This document shows positions 25,851-33,872 of a DNA stretch of 64,000 bases, piece by piece. Below the pieces are notes generated by a model, which was not told where the DNA came from, did no database searches, and saw nothing but the letters and a program-made list of their open reading frames with translations. This DNA is from Thermoanaerobaculia bacterium (lineage in GTDB: Bacteria; Acidobacteriota; Thermoanaerobaculia; UBA5066), in the NCBI GenBank assembly GCA_022071945.1, contig JAJVIN010000020.1, forward strand, positions 106,794-170,793, written 5' to 3'. The translations under genes were made by a program, and so were the position numbers. Each line of letters opens with the position of its first letter. The stretch's first letter is position 1.

Positions 25851-27056
25851 ATGACTTCCTTGATCTCCGCCACGGATACGTGGGCCTTGTGGACTTTTCT
25901 GGCCGTCGGAGCCGCCGTCAGCATCTGGCTCGAGCAGCGATACCGCTGGGCCTCGACCGTCAGCGGCGTCCTGATCGCTCTTTTCTGGGGAATGATCGGC
26001 GTCAACGCTCGCATCGTCCCCGCCGAGAGCCCCGTCTGGGACGACGTCTGGTCGTTCGTCGTGCCGCTCGCGGTGGCGTTGCTCCTCTTCGACGCGGATC
26101 TGAGGAAGATCTGGCGCGAGTCGGGCCGCATGTTCTGGATCTTCAACCTGAGCGCCGTCGGAACCGCGCTCGGGGCGATCCTCGCGTACCTCTTCCTCCA
26201 CAAGGCGATCCCCGAGGCCCACAAGGCAACGGCGATGATGACGGGCACCTACATCGGCGGCACAGTCAATCTCGTGGGCCTTTCCGCCGCGCTCGACGCC
26301 AGCAAGGACCTCGTCAGCGGCCTCGTGGTCGCCGACAACGTCACCATGGCGGCGGCATTCGCGATCCTCGTGGCCATCCCGACCCGCGCCATCTTCAGGC
26401 GTCACTTCGCCCACCCCTTCGACGATGCCGCCGACGCGGCGAGCGCCTCGGAGGCGGGGACCCGGGCCGCCCGGTTCTGGCGCGCCAAGGAGATCTCCCT
26501 GGCAGACCTCGCGGCCGCCCTGGCCGTCGCTCTCGTGGCCGTCAGTGTCTCAACAAAGCTCGCCGATCTCGTCAAGGGAATCGGTGGCGCTCCGGAGTTC
26601 GTCAAGCAGACGCTCGGCCAGAAGTACCTCGTCCTACCGCTGGTGATGGCGGGCCTGGCCACCGCTTTTCCGGGCCGTCTCTCGGCCATCCGCGGTGCGA
26701 GGGAACTGGGAATGCTCGCGATGTACCTCTTCTTCGTCGTCGTCGGCGTTCCCGCCAGCGCGGCGGAGATCGCGCAGAAAGGTCCGATCCTCTTCGCCCT
26801 GACCGCCGTGATGGCGACGGTGAACATCCTGTTCACGCTGGGCGCCGCGAAGCTCTTCCGGTTCAGCATCGAGGAGGCGGTCCTGGCTTCGAACGCCAAC
26901 CTGGGTGGCCCGACGACGGCTGCCGGCATGGCCGTGGCCAAGGGATGGGACGGCCTCGTCCTTCCGGCCATCCTGGTGGGCGTCTGGGGCTACGCGATCG
27001 GGAACTGGGTCGGGCTCCTCGTGGGCCGGACAGTGCTTTCGCTCATCGGCCCCTGA
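25851..27056 (+). CDS. DUF819 family integral membrane protein
   Basis: The 401-residue protein has about ten to twelve hydrophobic helices and matches the DUF819 (YjcL-like) family: GTYIGGTVNLVGLSAAL near the middle and NANLGGPTTAAGMAVAKGW near the C terminus are the conserved repeat-like Gly/Asn motifs resembling ion-transporter hairpins. A charged cytoplasmic loop (about 185-215) separates two halves. Substrate unknown; a secondary transporter is likely. ATG 25851 begins right before the first helix; a TATCTT hexamer lies 7 bases upstream and no ribosome site is seen, so the mRNA may be leaderless. Confidence 0.82.
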   Translation: MTSLISATDTWALWTFLAVGAAVSIWLEQRYRWASTVSGVLIALFWGMIGVNARIVPAESPVWDDVWSFVVPLAVALLLFDADLRKIWRESGRMFWIFNLSAVGTALGAILAYLFLHKAIPEAHKATAMMTGTYIGGTVNLVGLSAALDASKDLVSGLVVADNVTMAAAFAILVAIPTRAIFRRHFAHPFDDAADAASASEAGTRAARFWRAKEISLADLAAALAVALVAVSVSTKLADLVKGIGGAPEFVKQTLGQKYLVLPLVMAGLATAFPGRLSAIRGARELGMLAMYLFFVVVGVPASAAEIAQKGPILFALTAVMATVNILFTLGAAKLFRFSIEEAVLASNANLGGPTTAAGMAVAKGWDGLVLPAILVGVWGYAIGNWVGLLVGRTVLSLIGP

Positions 27057-27066
27057 CCGGGCGGGC

Positions 27067-27597
27067 TCAGCCCCCAGCGAGAAGGCACAGGAGAGCTTCC
27101 CGTCTCTTTCGCAGGTGCGGGTCCGCGGTCTGGGGCAACGTGACGATCGCCCGGGTGAGTCTCGGCAAGTCGAGGAGAAGCCCTCGTTCCCGGGCCGCCC
27201 GGATGGCGGAAGCGCAGTCGGCGAGATCCTGTTCCGAGAGTCTGCGCATCTTCAGCAGGATGAAGAGCGTCGGGGTCGGCCGCAGGATTCGGCCTCGAGA
27301 GCCCGCGATGAGGAGTTCGGTCTCCGCCTTCCAGCCATCGATCGCATTCAGGAAGAAGTCCGCAGCCGTATTGACGGCCTCGACCGGCAGATCCAACTCC
27401 TCGGTAAACGACATGAGGGCAAGACGCTGCTCCCTGGATCCGGACACGGGGACGAGATCGAGATCCTCCGTGGTTCGTCGGGGCTCCAGCCAGAGAGCGA
27501 CCAGCGCGCCGCCAATGAGAAGCCAGTCACCGTCCAATCCATCGGCGATGGCTCGAAGAAACGATGCGATGCGATCGCGGTCGAAGGGCTCGGTCAT
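27067..27597 (-). CDS. DUF6036-like nucleotidyltransferase
   Basis: A 176-residue protein with the pol-beta-like nucleotidyltransferase signature: LLIGGALVALW followed by TTEDLDLV, supplying the Gly/Gly turn and the metal-binding Asp-x-Asp. The remainder is helical with a Leu-rich C terminus. Such minimal nucleotidyltransferases are often antitoxin or toxin components, or stand alone. Its start codon is only 17 bases from the start of a divergent small gene, which suggests shared regulation. It converges with the DUF819 gene with 10 bases between stops. Substrate unknown. Confidence 0.7.
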   Translation of the reverse strand: MTEPFDRDRIASFLRAIADGLDGDWLLIGGALVALWLEPRRTTEDLDLVPVSGSREQRLALMSFTEELDLPVEAVNTAADFFLNAIDGWKAETELLIAGSRGRILRPTPTLFILLKMRRLSEQDLADCASAIRAARERGLLLDLPRLTRAIVTLPQTADPHLRKRREALLCLLAGG

Positions 27598-27614
27598 CGA
27601 GCTACGATAGTGCC

Positions 27615-27938
27615 ATGCCTGTCCCGTGGGACGTCTTGACGGCAGCCGGCGTCCCGGCCGGTCCGGTTCGCCCTCGCGGAGTTTCCGCCCTGGACGAACG
27701 GGTCCTTCGGGAGCGGCTGGAGGACCTGGGGCCCAGTCTAGGAGACCTCTCCGAGAACGAGCGGGACGCCGTGCGAGCCTGGCTGTGTGCCTTCAGGCAT
27801 CACTGGCCCGAGGCATTCGCGCGCACCACGGGAGCGTGCGGTCCGCGGCTCCTCGCCTCCCTCGGAGAACCCTCGGACCGTAACCGGCACATCAAGCTGC
27901 GCCGGATCGCGATCGAGAACCTGGCGCACCTGTTCTGA
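27615..27938 (+). CDS. Hypothetical 107-residue protein
   Basis: The protein starts MPVPWDVLTAAG and is mostly helical by composition, with an Arg/Glu/Leu-rich centre (LDERVLRERLEDLGPS). It has no signal or membrane segment and I do not recognise a family. TACGAT at 27603-27608 ends six bases before the ATG and no ribosome site is visible, consistent with a leaderless transcript. It stands back to back with the nucleotidyltransferase gene, 17 bases between start codons, so it may be its functional partner. Confidence 0.5.
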   Translation: MPVPWDVLTAAGVPAGPVRPRGVSALDERVLRERLEDLGPSLGDLSENERDAVRAWLCAFRHHWPEAFARTTGACGPRLLASLGEPSDRNRHIKLRRIAIENLAHLF

Positions 27939-28042
27939 GAGGGAGAAGCCGGGTCTCTCGCTTCTGGGGTGCGCCCGCAGCACTCTCCGCCTGGCCACGG
28001 GTCAGACGAGGACTCCCGGGACCCGGCTCCCCCGGCGGGTTT

Positions 28043-29320
28043 TCACGAAGCCCGGCGGACCGGCAGCTGGATCTTTCCTGAAAGCGGGTCCCATGTGGCC
28101 TCTGGCAAGGACGGCAACGAAAGCGGCGTCAGGATGAACTCGTCGCGCCTCGCGTTGTGATCGCACATCGAGACCGGACCCGAGGGGGTCATCACCATGA
28201 ACGAGCAGTTGTCGATCCGCTCCTGATCGAGCGCCCGGGCGTCCATGAAGTTCTGGATGAAGTACGTCAGCTTGCCCGTCTTGCCCCGCGTCTTGACGAG
28301 CCCCCGCCGCAGGGTCCAGACGGCGCGCGCGAGGAAGGCCGTTCCCTTCGCGAGGAAATAGGGGTTTCGAAACGCGATCTTGATGACCTCCCGCGCCGTC
28401 GCCGCCACGTCGCGCCGGTCGAAGGAGAGGTCCCGGAACTCCTGAATGAACCTCTCGAAAAGGACCCGGTCAGAGAGGACGTCGAAGAAGCTCGTTCCAG
28501 ACGTCGCAAGCATGACGGCCTGGTGGCACTTCGGGTGTCCGATCAACGCCGTCTCCCACGAGAGACCCGAGGCCCCTATCCCGGCCTCGATCCGGCTCCT
28601 CACCGAGGGCAGGGAGACGGTGTCGTCCCGATCCCCCAGAATCCCGCGGCCCGTTCCCGCCTGCAGCTGGAAGGACGCCATCCCGACCGCCGTCGAGTTC
28701 TCGAGAAAGAACCTTGCCAGGGCCGGAACCTCGTGGAGGTTCCCGGCGTGAACCGTTGTATTGAAGATGACAGCGAGCTTCAGGCCCCTCGCCCTTTCGA
28801 TGTACTCCGAGCGGACACGATTCAGGCTGGCCTCGGTCGCGAATCCCTTCCTTTCCTGGGTCGTGTCGACGTGGAACGCGACATCGAAGAGCCCTGCCTC
28901 AGAAAGTTCGAGGAGCAGGTCTCGCGTTGCCTTGATTCCATTGGTGAAGAGCGCCGGGCGAAGCCCCTTCTCCGAGAGCCGGCGGACGATCGCCACGAGC
29001 TCCTCGCGCTTGCGCAGCGTCGGGTCCCCGCCCGTCACCTGAACCCCGATGCCCGCTCCATACAGGTCGCGGATCTCGTCAATCCGCTCGAAGAGAACCT
29101 CCAGGGGGGGGTCCTTCACTTTCTCGGAGCTCTCGGAGAGATAGCAGAGGGTGCAGTCGAGATTGCACCTCTGCGTGATCTCCAGCGCGACACACCCGAC
29201 GGTCGACCGCCGCCCGAGAACCTGATTCTTGGTCCTGAACTCCGGCGAAAGCCGATTCCACGCTCGTATGAGAGCCCGTTCTCGCTCGGGCCCGGCCAGT
29301 CTTCCCACTCTTTCGCTCAT
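28043..29320 (-). CDS. Radical SAM protein with SPASM-like C terminus
   Basis: The 425-residue protein carries the radical SAM motif Cys52-x3-Cys56-x2-Cys59 (CNLDCTLC), the GGDPTLR motif of the SAM-binding barrel and FTNGIKA. The C-terminal quarter has further cysteines (CSFMVMTP and SMCDHN), perhaps ligands for an auxiliary cluster. No signal peptide. Relatives include heme-biosynthesis-like and peptide-modifying enzymes, but no peptide substrate gene is visible nearby. The start is uncertain: ATG 29320 is chosen by protein alignment sense, but no good ribosome site precedes it and upstream in-frame ATGs exist. Reaction unknown. Confidence 0.75.
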   Translation of the reverse strand: MSERVGRLAGPERERALIRAWNRLSPEFRTKNQVLGRRSTVGCVALEITQRCNLDCTLCYLSESSEKVKDPPLEVLFERIDEIRDLYGAGIGVQVTGGDPTLRKREELVAIVRRLSEKGLRPALFTNGIKATRDLLLELSEAGLFDVAFHVDTTQERKGFATEASLNRVRSEYIERARGLKLAVIFNTTVHAGNLHEVPALARFFLENSTAVGMASFQLQAGTGRGILGDRDDTVSLPSVRSRIEAGIGASGLSWETALIGHPKCHQAVMLATSGTSFFDVLSDRVLFERFIQEFRDLSFDRRDVAATAREVIKIAFRNPYFLAKGTAFLARAVWTLRRGLVKTRGKTGKLTYFIQNFMDARALDQERIDNCSFMVMTPSGPVSMCDHNARRDEFILTPLSLPSLPEATWDPLSGKIQLPVRRAS

Positions 29321-29473
29321 GCCGTAGGTCGCTATGCCGCGTTTGGGGGACCGGTTACCGGAATCGGACCGCATCTCGGGAGACCATCTCAGCCCCGTGA
29401 CGCAGGAGAGGTCCGAGAAGATCTGGGGCAGGGATTTCCACTGCCCGGTCTCCATCCACTACCATCTGTCGCC

Positions 29474-29896
29474 ATGTCCTCGCCGGACAGCAGGTTCCGC
29501 ATCGTCTGGCTCGCGGCCGGACTCCTCGCGGCCGCGCTCGGTTTTTGCGGCGTCTTCTTGCCCGTCCTTCCCTCCACGCCGTTCTTCCTCCTGGCGGCGG
29601 GGGCGCTCGCACGGAGCAGCCCGAGGTTGCACGCCTGGCTCCTCGGGCTTCCGCACGTCGGGAGCACCATCAAGGACTACGAGCAGGGCCTCGGGATTCC
29701 CCGAAAGACGAAGATCCTGGCCACGGCCCTCATCGTTTTCACCATCGGCTTCACGGTCACGCTGGGAGTCGAACACTGGGCTCTCAGGCTCGGGGTGACG
29801 CTCCTGGCGGGCTACGGGACATTCTTCATTTGGCGCCGGGTGCCGACTCGCGAGGAGGTCCTCCGGGAGACCCCGCCCCGGCCGGATCGGCCGTGA
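29474..29896 (+). CDS. DUF454 (YbaN-like) inner-membrane protein
   Basis: A 140-residue protein with the DUF454 pattern: helices at about 10-25 and 26-45 around GVFLPVLPSTPFFLLAA, a loop with HVGSTIKDYEQG, then two further helices (LIVFTIGFTVTLG and LRLGVTLLAGYGTFFI). The family consists of small inner-membrane proteins of unknown function. It diverges from the radical SAM gene; TACCAT at 29460-29465 lies 8 bases before the ATG. Confidence 0.82.
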   Translation: MSSPDSRFRIVWLAAGLLAAALGFCGVFLPVLPSTPFFLLAAGALARSSPRLHAWLLGLPHVGSTIKDYEQGLGIPRKTKILATALIVFTIGFTVTLGVEHWALRLGVTLLAGYGTFFIWRRVPTREEVLRETPPRPDRP

Positions 29897-30040
29897 CCGC
29901 GCCCAGGGGATCCAACCCCCAGAGTCACCGCCCCCGTGAGAGAGGCGCGTTCCTTTTCAAGAAGAAAGTCCCCTGCCCGCAAATCCAGAGTGCTCCCTTC
30001 CACGTATGACGAAGCAGTTCTCTGGGACCGGGAGGATTTC

Positions 30041-30442
30041 GTGATCGATCCAAAGATCGAGACGGTGAAGCGTGTCTACTCCGCCTTCGCTTCGGGAGAC
30101 GTTGCCGCGATTCTGACGGAACTGAACGAAGACGTTGTCTGGCAAGTAGATGCCGACCCGTCCGGAGTTCCCTGGTACGGCGTTCACTCCGGAAAGGCAC
30201 AGGTCGCGAAGTTCTTCCTGGCCGTCTCCACGTCGGCTCGAGTCACCCGGTTCGAACCGTTGTCCTTCGCCTGCAACGAAAGCGAGGTCTTTGCGGTCTT
30301 GGAGTGCGAAGTCGAGATGAGCGCAACCGGCAAGCACGGCAGGATGCTGCTTCATCACTGGTGGGGATTCCGCGGAGGGAGAGTCGACCGATTTCACGGC
30401 TCGGAGGACTCGGCGCTGACTGCGCAACTGCTCACTCCCTGA
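30041..30442 (+). CDS. SnoaL-like / NTF2-fold protein, copy 1
   Basis: A 133-residue single-domain protein of the SnoaL-like NTF2 fold: an N-terminal helix (ETVKRVYSAFASGDVAAILTELNEDVVW), a strand with VPWYGVHSGKAQVAKFF and a C-terminal strand set ending in AQLLTP. Such cone-shaped folds bind small hydrophobic ligands, act as cyclases or isomerases, or have no known activity. GTG 30041 has GGGAGG upstream. A second copy of the same length lies at 31649-32050, so the two come from a local duplication. Confidence 0.78.
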   Translation: MIDPKIETVKRVYSAFASGDVAAILTELNEDVVWQVDADPSGVPWYGVHSGKAQVAKFFLAVSTSARVTRFEPLSFACNESEVFAVLECEVEMSATGKHGRMLLHHWWGFRGGRVDRFHGSEDSALTAQLLTP

Positions 30443-30604
30443 ACCAGGAACAGGACTCCTCCTTCTCCGCAGGCCAAGAGCACGACCGGGGTGTCCGTCA
30501 GGGCCCGGCGTACCCCTTCGTCAATGGGCCGCCGAATCGTGGTGAGAGCTTCACCCTTTCGTGGGGGATCTGTGGGACGCCTTTCCTCCAGATCCCGGCA
30601 CGGC

Positions 30605-30750
30605 CCTAACCTCAAGCCCGGTAATGTGATGATCGGCGGCCACGGACGGGCGCGCATCACCGACTTCGGTCTGGCCGTTCCCGGCGAAAACACTCCCGGC
30701 GCCGTGGTGGAGAGAGGATTGCCGCCCGGCACCCGGGCGGCTCCATTTAC
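30605..30750 (+). pseudogene. Remnant of a serine/threonine protein kinase
   Basis: A short frame reads NLKPGNVMI followed closely by ITDFGLAVPG. These are the catalytic-loop and DFG segments of bacterial Hanks-type kinases, but the HRD motif is degenerate (HGPN), and the nucleotide-binding lobe and C-lobe are missing on both sides. The fragment sits in the 378-base stretch 30443-30820, which otherwise holds nothing recognisable. It is in frame with, but unrelated to, the following acetyltransferase. Confidence 0.6.
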
Positions 30751-30820
30751 CCGCCACACGGGGCCCTCCCCGCGCATCCGCGCCCGCGCAGGATTCCTGG
30801 CACCTTCTATGATTCCCCGG

Positions 30821-31378
30821 ATGTTCCGACTCGAGACCGCGCGCCTTTTCATCCGTGAGTGGGACCCAGCCGATCGCCCTGCGTTTCGAGCCATGGCGCA
30901 GGACCCCGTCGTGATGCGCTACATCAATGGCGGGGTGCCTCTCACCGAGGAGGAGATCGACGCGGCTCTCGGCCGCCAGCGCCGCCACGCCGCGGAGCTC
31001 GGTTTCTGCATGGGCGCGCTCGTGGAGAAGGCGAGCGGCGAGGTCGTGGGCGTCGCCGGCCTCCAGCCACTCGGAACGACGGGTGATCTGGAGATTGGCT
31101 GGTGGCTCTCGCCTCGCGTGTGGGGAAGGGGCTACGCGACCGAGGCCGGGCAGGCTGCGATGACGCACGTCCTGGAGACACTGGGCAGGGAACGGGTCGT
31201 CGCCATCATCGACCCGCCGAACGAAGCGTCGAAGCGGGTCGCGATGCGTCTGGGGCTCCGGCTCGTCCGGCGGACGACCGGCGTCGAGCTCGGTCACCGT
31301 CTGCCGGAGATCGTCGTCGACCTTTTCGCACGCGAGGCCCGAGAGACCGGACCGGCAGCCGAGCTACCCCTCGCCTGA
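30821..31378 (+). CDS. GNAT-family N-acetyltransferase (RimJ/RimL-like)
   Basis: This 185-residue protein has the Acetyltransf_3 pattern: MFRLETARLFIREW at the N terminus, a central strand IGWWLSPRVWGRGYATEAG, which contains the acetyl-CoA-binding loop, and IIDPPNEASKRVAMRLGL, the conserved helix. It should acetylate an amine of a protein N terminus or small molecule. ATG 30821 is preferred; an in-frame ATG at 30809 exists but overlaps a TATGAT hexamer placed 7 bases before 30821, which could be the -10 box. It lies between the two SnoaL paralogues. Confidence 0.85.
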   Translation: MFRLETARLFIREWDPADRPAFRAMAQDPVVMRYINGGVPLTEEEIDAALGRQRRHAAELGFCMGALVEKASGEVVGVAGLQPLGTTGDLEIGWWLSPRVWGRGYATEAGQAAMTHVLETLGRERVVAIIDPPNEASKRVAMRLGLRLVRRTTGVELGHRLPEIVVDLFAREARETGPAAELPLA

Positions 31379-31648
31379 CCGGGTTCGGCCCGCGATTCAG
31401 GTTGAAGGGGCGAGGTCCAGGAGGTTCGGGGGGAAGGAAGTACGGTGCGCGTGGAGTCTCTTCTCGCGCAGCCTGCGGCGGCCATCGCACGGCTGCGTGA
31501 ATGTGACTCCGATCCCTGGAGAGAAATCCACCGGTTCATGGGGAATCTGCAGGAGATCTCTCCTGGAAGGTGTCTCGAATCCACTGATCCAGCAGGCGTC
31601 GCCGGTCCGTACCGCAGGGAAACACTCCCGAAGAGCAAGGAGAACACT

Positions 31649-32050
31649 GTGAGTAACCCGAATGTCGAGACGGTACAACGAATCTACGCGGCCTTCGGCC
31701 GAGGCGACGTCGAGGCGATCCTCGCCGAGCTGACCGACGACGTGGACTGGTCTTCGGAGGCCTCTTCCACGGAGGCTCCCTGGTGGGGAGCCCACCGTGG
31801 GAAGGCAGAAGTTCCCAGGTTCTTCCAGGCACTTGCCAGCACGATCGAGGTGACCGAGTTCACTCCACTCGCCTTCGCTTCCAACGACACCGACGTCTTC
31901 GCGGTCATCCGGTTCGCATCAAAGGTCACCGCGACGGGCAAGAGCGGTGCGATGGACCTGCACCACCGGTGGGAGTTCCGGGACGGGAAGGTGTGCCGGT
32001 ACAGGGGCACCGAGGACACGATCCTGACCGCGAGCCTGCTCGCGCCCTGA
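31649..32050 (+). CDS. SnoaL-like / NTF2-fold protein, copy 2
   Basis: A 133-residue paralogue of the protein at 30041-30442, sharing the layout ETVQRIYAAFGRGDVEAIL at the N terminus, APWWGAHRGKAEVPRFF in the middle and ASLLAP at the end. GTG 31649 has CAAGGAG directly upstream. The 270 bases before it (31379-31648) are open in the same frame but carry no ribosome site and no recognisable domain, so I leave them out. Function unknown; ligand binding or isomerase-like activity is possible. Confidence 0.78.
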   Translation: MSNPNVETVQRIYAAFGRGDVEAILAELTDDVDWSSEASSTEAPWWGAHRGKAEVPRFFQALASTIEVTEFTPLAFASNDTDVFAVIRFASKVTATGKSGAMDLHHRWEFRDGKVCRYRGTEDTILTASLLAP

Positions 32051-32063
32051 CGGCAGCAGCGCC

Positions 32064-32096
32064 GGCCCGGGGCTTCCGGCCAGGGAGCCCCCGGCC
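32064..32096. terminator. GC-rich hairpin between convergent genes
   Basis: GGCCCGGGGCT (32064-32074) can pair with AGCCCCCGGCC (32086-32096) with a single mismatch and an 11-base loop; a second palindrome, GCCCCCGGCCGGGGGC, overlaps it. It lies between the ends of the SnoaL gene and the ChrR-like gene and could stop transcription from both sides, though no T run follows. Confidence 0.45.
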
Positions 32097-32150
32097 GGGG
32101 GCCCTCGAGTTTTCGAGCCGGCGCCACTCGACAGCCCGCCCGGCCGTCAG

Positions 32151-32717
32151 TCAGGGAGACGTCCGATCGCCCTCGCTCGCCGGATCGACTCCGAACTCGT
32201 CCCGGTCGCTCGACACCGAGAGGATCATCCCGCCCGTCTCCGAATACGTCCCGGTCTCGACCGTGCCCTTTTCCGACCGGCAGTAATCACCCGCGCGGAG
32301 CAGGACACCGTTGACCCACACGGTCCCCTCGAGGACGTAGACCTCTTCCCTGCCGCCGTGCCGGTGCGACGGATAGGTTGTTCCCGGCCCGAACCGGACG
32401 AGCTTCGTCGAGATCCCTTTCTCCTCGTCCCGGAAGAGGAGCTTGACCTCGAGGCCAGGCAAGGGTGTCGGCTTCCACGTTGCCTCGGCCGAACGGACAC
32501 CGACGACTCCCGGTTTCGGGAAGAACGAGCCCTCCGGATGTTCCGCGGCCTCAACCGTCGACTCGGCCGCAAACCGTTCGAGAAGGCGCGCCTTCAGCCG
32601 CGCGGGGGGTGCAACGAGCGGAGCCGCGAGACCGAGTTCGGGAAGCTGCTCCGCAATGTCGCCGGCGCGACGCGGCGTGGAATCGATTGCGGCGGGTGGA
32701 TTCCCTTTCCCTCTCAT
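32151..32717 (-). CDS. ChrR-type cupin anti-sigma factor lacking the zinc motif
   Basis: The 188-residue protein resembles the ChrR family of anti-sigma factors. Residues about 20-60 have the LAAPLVAPPARLKARLLERF segment common to anti-sigma N-terminal regions, but the H-x3-C-x2-C zinc site of ChrR is absent. Residues about 85-170 form a cupin with YPSHRHGGREEVYVLEG and LLRAGDYCRSE; His-x-His-x4-Glu would bind a metal and could sense oxidants or small metabolites. The ATG overlaps the sigma-factor stop (ATGA), so the two are coupled. The pair ends the microcompartment operon. Confidence 0.82.
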   Translation of the reverse strand: MRGKGNPPAAIDSTPRRAGDIAEQLPELGLAAPLVAPPARLKARLLERFAAESTVEAAEHPEGSFFPKPGVVGVRSAEATWKPTPLPGLEVKLLFRDEEKGISTKLVRFGPGTTYPSHRHGGREEVYVLEGTVWVNGVLLRAGDYCRSEKGTVETGTYSETGGMILSVSSDRDEFGVDPASEGDRTSP

Positions 32718-33283
32718 GCCAGCCTTCCTCCCACCACCGGCTCGAGCCACTCTCTCAGGTGTGCCATCGCGAGCCTGAGTCTCGACTTGGCCGTTCCAAG
32801 CGGAAGCTGCGTTCTCTCGGCGATCTCCGAGTGGCTCAGCCCCTCGAAGTACGCGAGTTCGACGACCAGGCGCTGCTCCTCGGAGAGGCGGCCAAGAGCT
32901 TCTCGCACCCGGCGTGCCCGCTGGGAGAGCGCGCTCGACTCCTCGGGAGAGGCGGCCTGATCGGCAATCGCGTCCATCAACTCGAGGCCGTGATCGACTC
33001 GCCTCGCCCCGTGCGACCGGATCCTGTCGATGGCGCGCGAACGGGTCATGTTGAGAAGCCAGCCGATCACGTCTCCGCGCGCCCGGTCATAGCGCGAAGC
33101 CTGCCGCCAGACCTGTGAATAGACGTCCAGGGTGACCTCCTCGGCGTCGGCTGGATGCTGGAGGATCCTCAGGGCCAGGCTGTAGACCGCTCGGTTCGTC
33201 GCGTCGTACAGCAGCTCGAGGACCGCCGAGTCGCCCGCCGCCAGACGACATACGTAGTCAGAGAGCTCGTCGGTTCTCGTCAC
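32714..33283 (-). CDS. ECF RNA polymerase sigma factor, end of microcompartment operon
   Basis: A 189-residue extracytoplasmic-function sigma factor of the SigK/ChrR-associated type. Region 2 spans about 25-95 (RILQHPADAEEVTLDVYSQ and GWLLNMTRSRAIDRIR), and region 4 spans about 125-180 (LSEEQRLVVELAYFEGLS and GTAKSRLRLAMAHLR). Its GTG start lies only 8 bases after the stop of the last shell gene; GGAG is 14 bases upstream, so translation may rely on coupling. It is followed by the cupin anti-sigma gene. This placement suggests the sigma factor senses the state of the compartment pathway and may drive its operon. Confidence 0.88.
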   Translation of the reverse strand: MTRTDELSDYVCRLAAGDSAVLELLYDATNRAVYSLALRILQHPADAEEVTLDVYSQVWRQASRYDRARGDVIGWLLNMTRSRAIDRIRSHGARRVDHGLELMDAIADQAASPEESSALSQRARRVREALGRLSEEQRLVVELAYFEGLSHSEIAERTQLPLGTAKSRLRLAMAHLREWLEPVVGGRLA

Positions 33284-33291
33284 CCTGGAAA

Positions 33292-33588
33292 TCAGTTCTC
33301 CAGGCGAGAGCTCTCCGGAGCCGCGTCGACGCCGTCAACGATCCCGACGATGAGCGACCGGACCGGAGCGGACGGATCCCCGATGATCTGACGCGCGGAG
33401 TTCCCCTCGTCCTCGATCAGAACCGTTTGCCCCTCCCCGGCTCCCACCGTGTCCACGGCCACGATGTACTTGTCGCCGTCGAACGACCCATCGGGCAGGA
33501 TCGCCGCCACGATCAGTTGCTTCTTCCCGCTGTAGAACGGATGCTGGATCGTCGAAACGACCGTCCCGATCACGCGCCCCAGGATCAT
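33292..33588 (-). CDS. BMC pentameric vertex protein (EutN/CcmL), copy 3
   Basis: A 98-residue EutN/CcmL-type shell protein. It starts MILGRVIGTVVSTIQHPFYSG and continues with KKQLIVAAILPDG and AVDTVGAGEGQTVLI, the conserved beta-barrel core; the C-terminal segment IVGIVDGVD closes the fold. Five copies cap one vertex of the polyhedral shell. Its ATG overlaps the stop of the preceding vertex gene by four bases. Three different vertex proteins in one locus suggest mixed or alternative pentamers. Confidence 0.92.
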   Translation of the reverse strand: MILGRVIGTVVSTIQHPFYSGKKQLIVAAILPDGSFDGDKYIVAVDTVGAGEGQTVLIEDEGNSARQIIGDPSAPVRSLIVGIVDGVDAAPESSRLEN

Positions 33589-33872
33589 CGCTTTCTCCCC
33601 TCGTCCGAGACCGCGTGCTGGTCGACGATCCCGACGATGGCGTGGTCGACCGGGATGAACCACGGATCGTGGAGAAGCGCCGCCTCGCGCGAGGCTTCCC
33701 ACGTCACGAGATCTCCTGAAGAGGCCTGGGCAGAGGCGTCCGTGGCGACGAAGGGCTCCCCGTCGTCACGAAGATCGGCGGTCAAGGGCCTCACGATCAG
33801 GAGCTTCAGCCCCTTCATCGCCTCGGGCTTGATCGTGGCAACCATCGTTCCGATCACGCGCCCGAGTTTCAT
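33585..33872 (-). CDS. BMC pentameric vertex protein (EutN/CcmL), copy 2
   Basis: A 95-residue vertex protein with MKLGRVIGTMVATIKPEAMKG, LKLLIVRPL, a central acidic insertion (LRDDGEPFVATD) and HAIVGIVDQH at the end. The usual GAGEGE-type turn is replaced by ASSGDLVTW, so it is the most divergent of the three copies. It overlaps both neighbours by four bases (BMC-T upstream and vertex copy 3 downstream), which fits tight stoichiometric coupling. Confidence 0.88.
   Translation of the reverse strand: MKLGRVIGTMVATIKPEAMKGLKLLIVRPLTADLRDDGEPFVATDASAQASSGDLVTWEASREAALLHDPWFIPVDHAIVGIVDQHAVSDEGRKR

Noticed and set aside
30491..31378. Single 295-residue kinase-acetyltransferase fusion
   Set aside because: The kinase motifs are degenerate and incomplete, and the acetyltransferase has its own typical N terminus at 30821.
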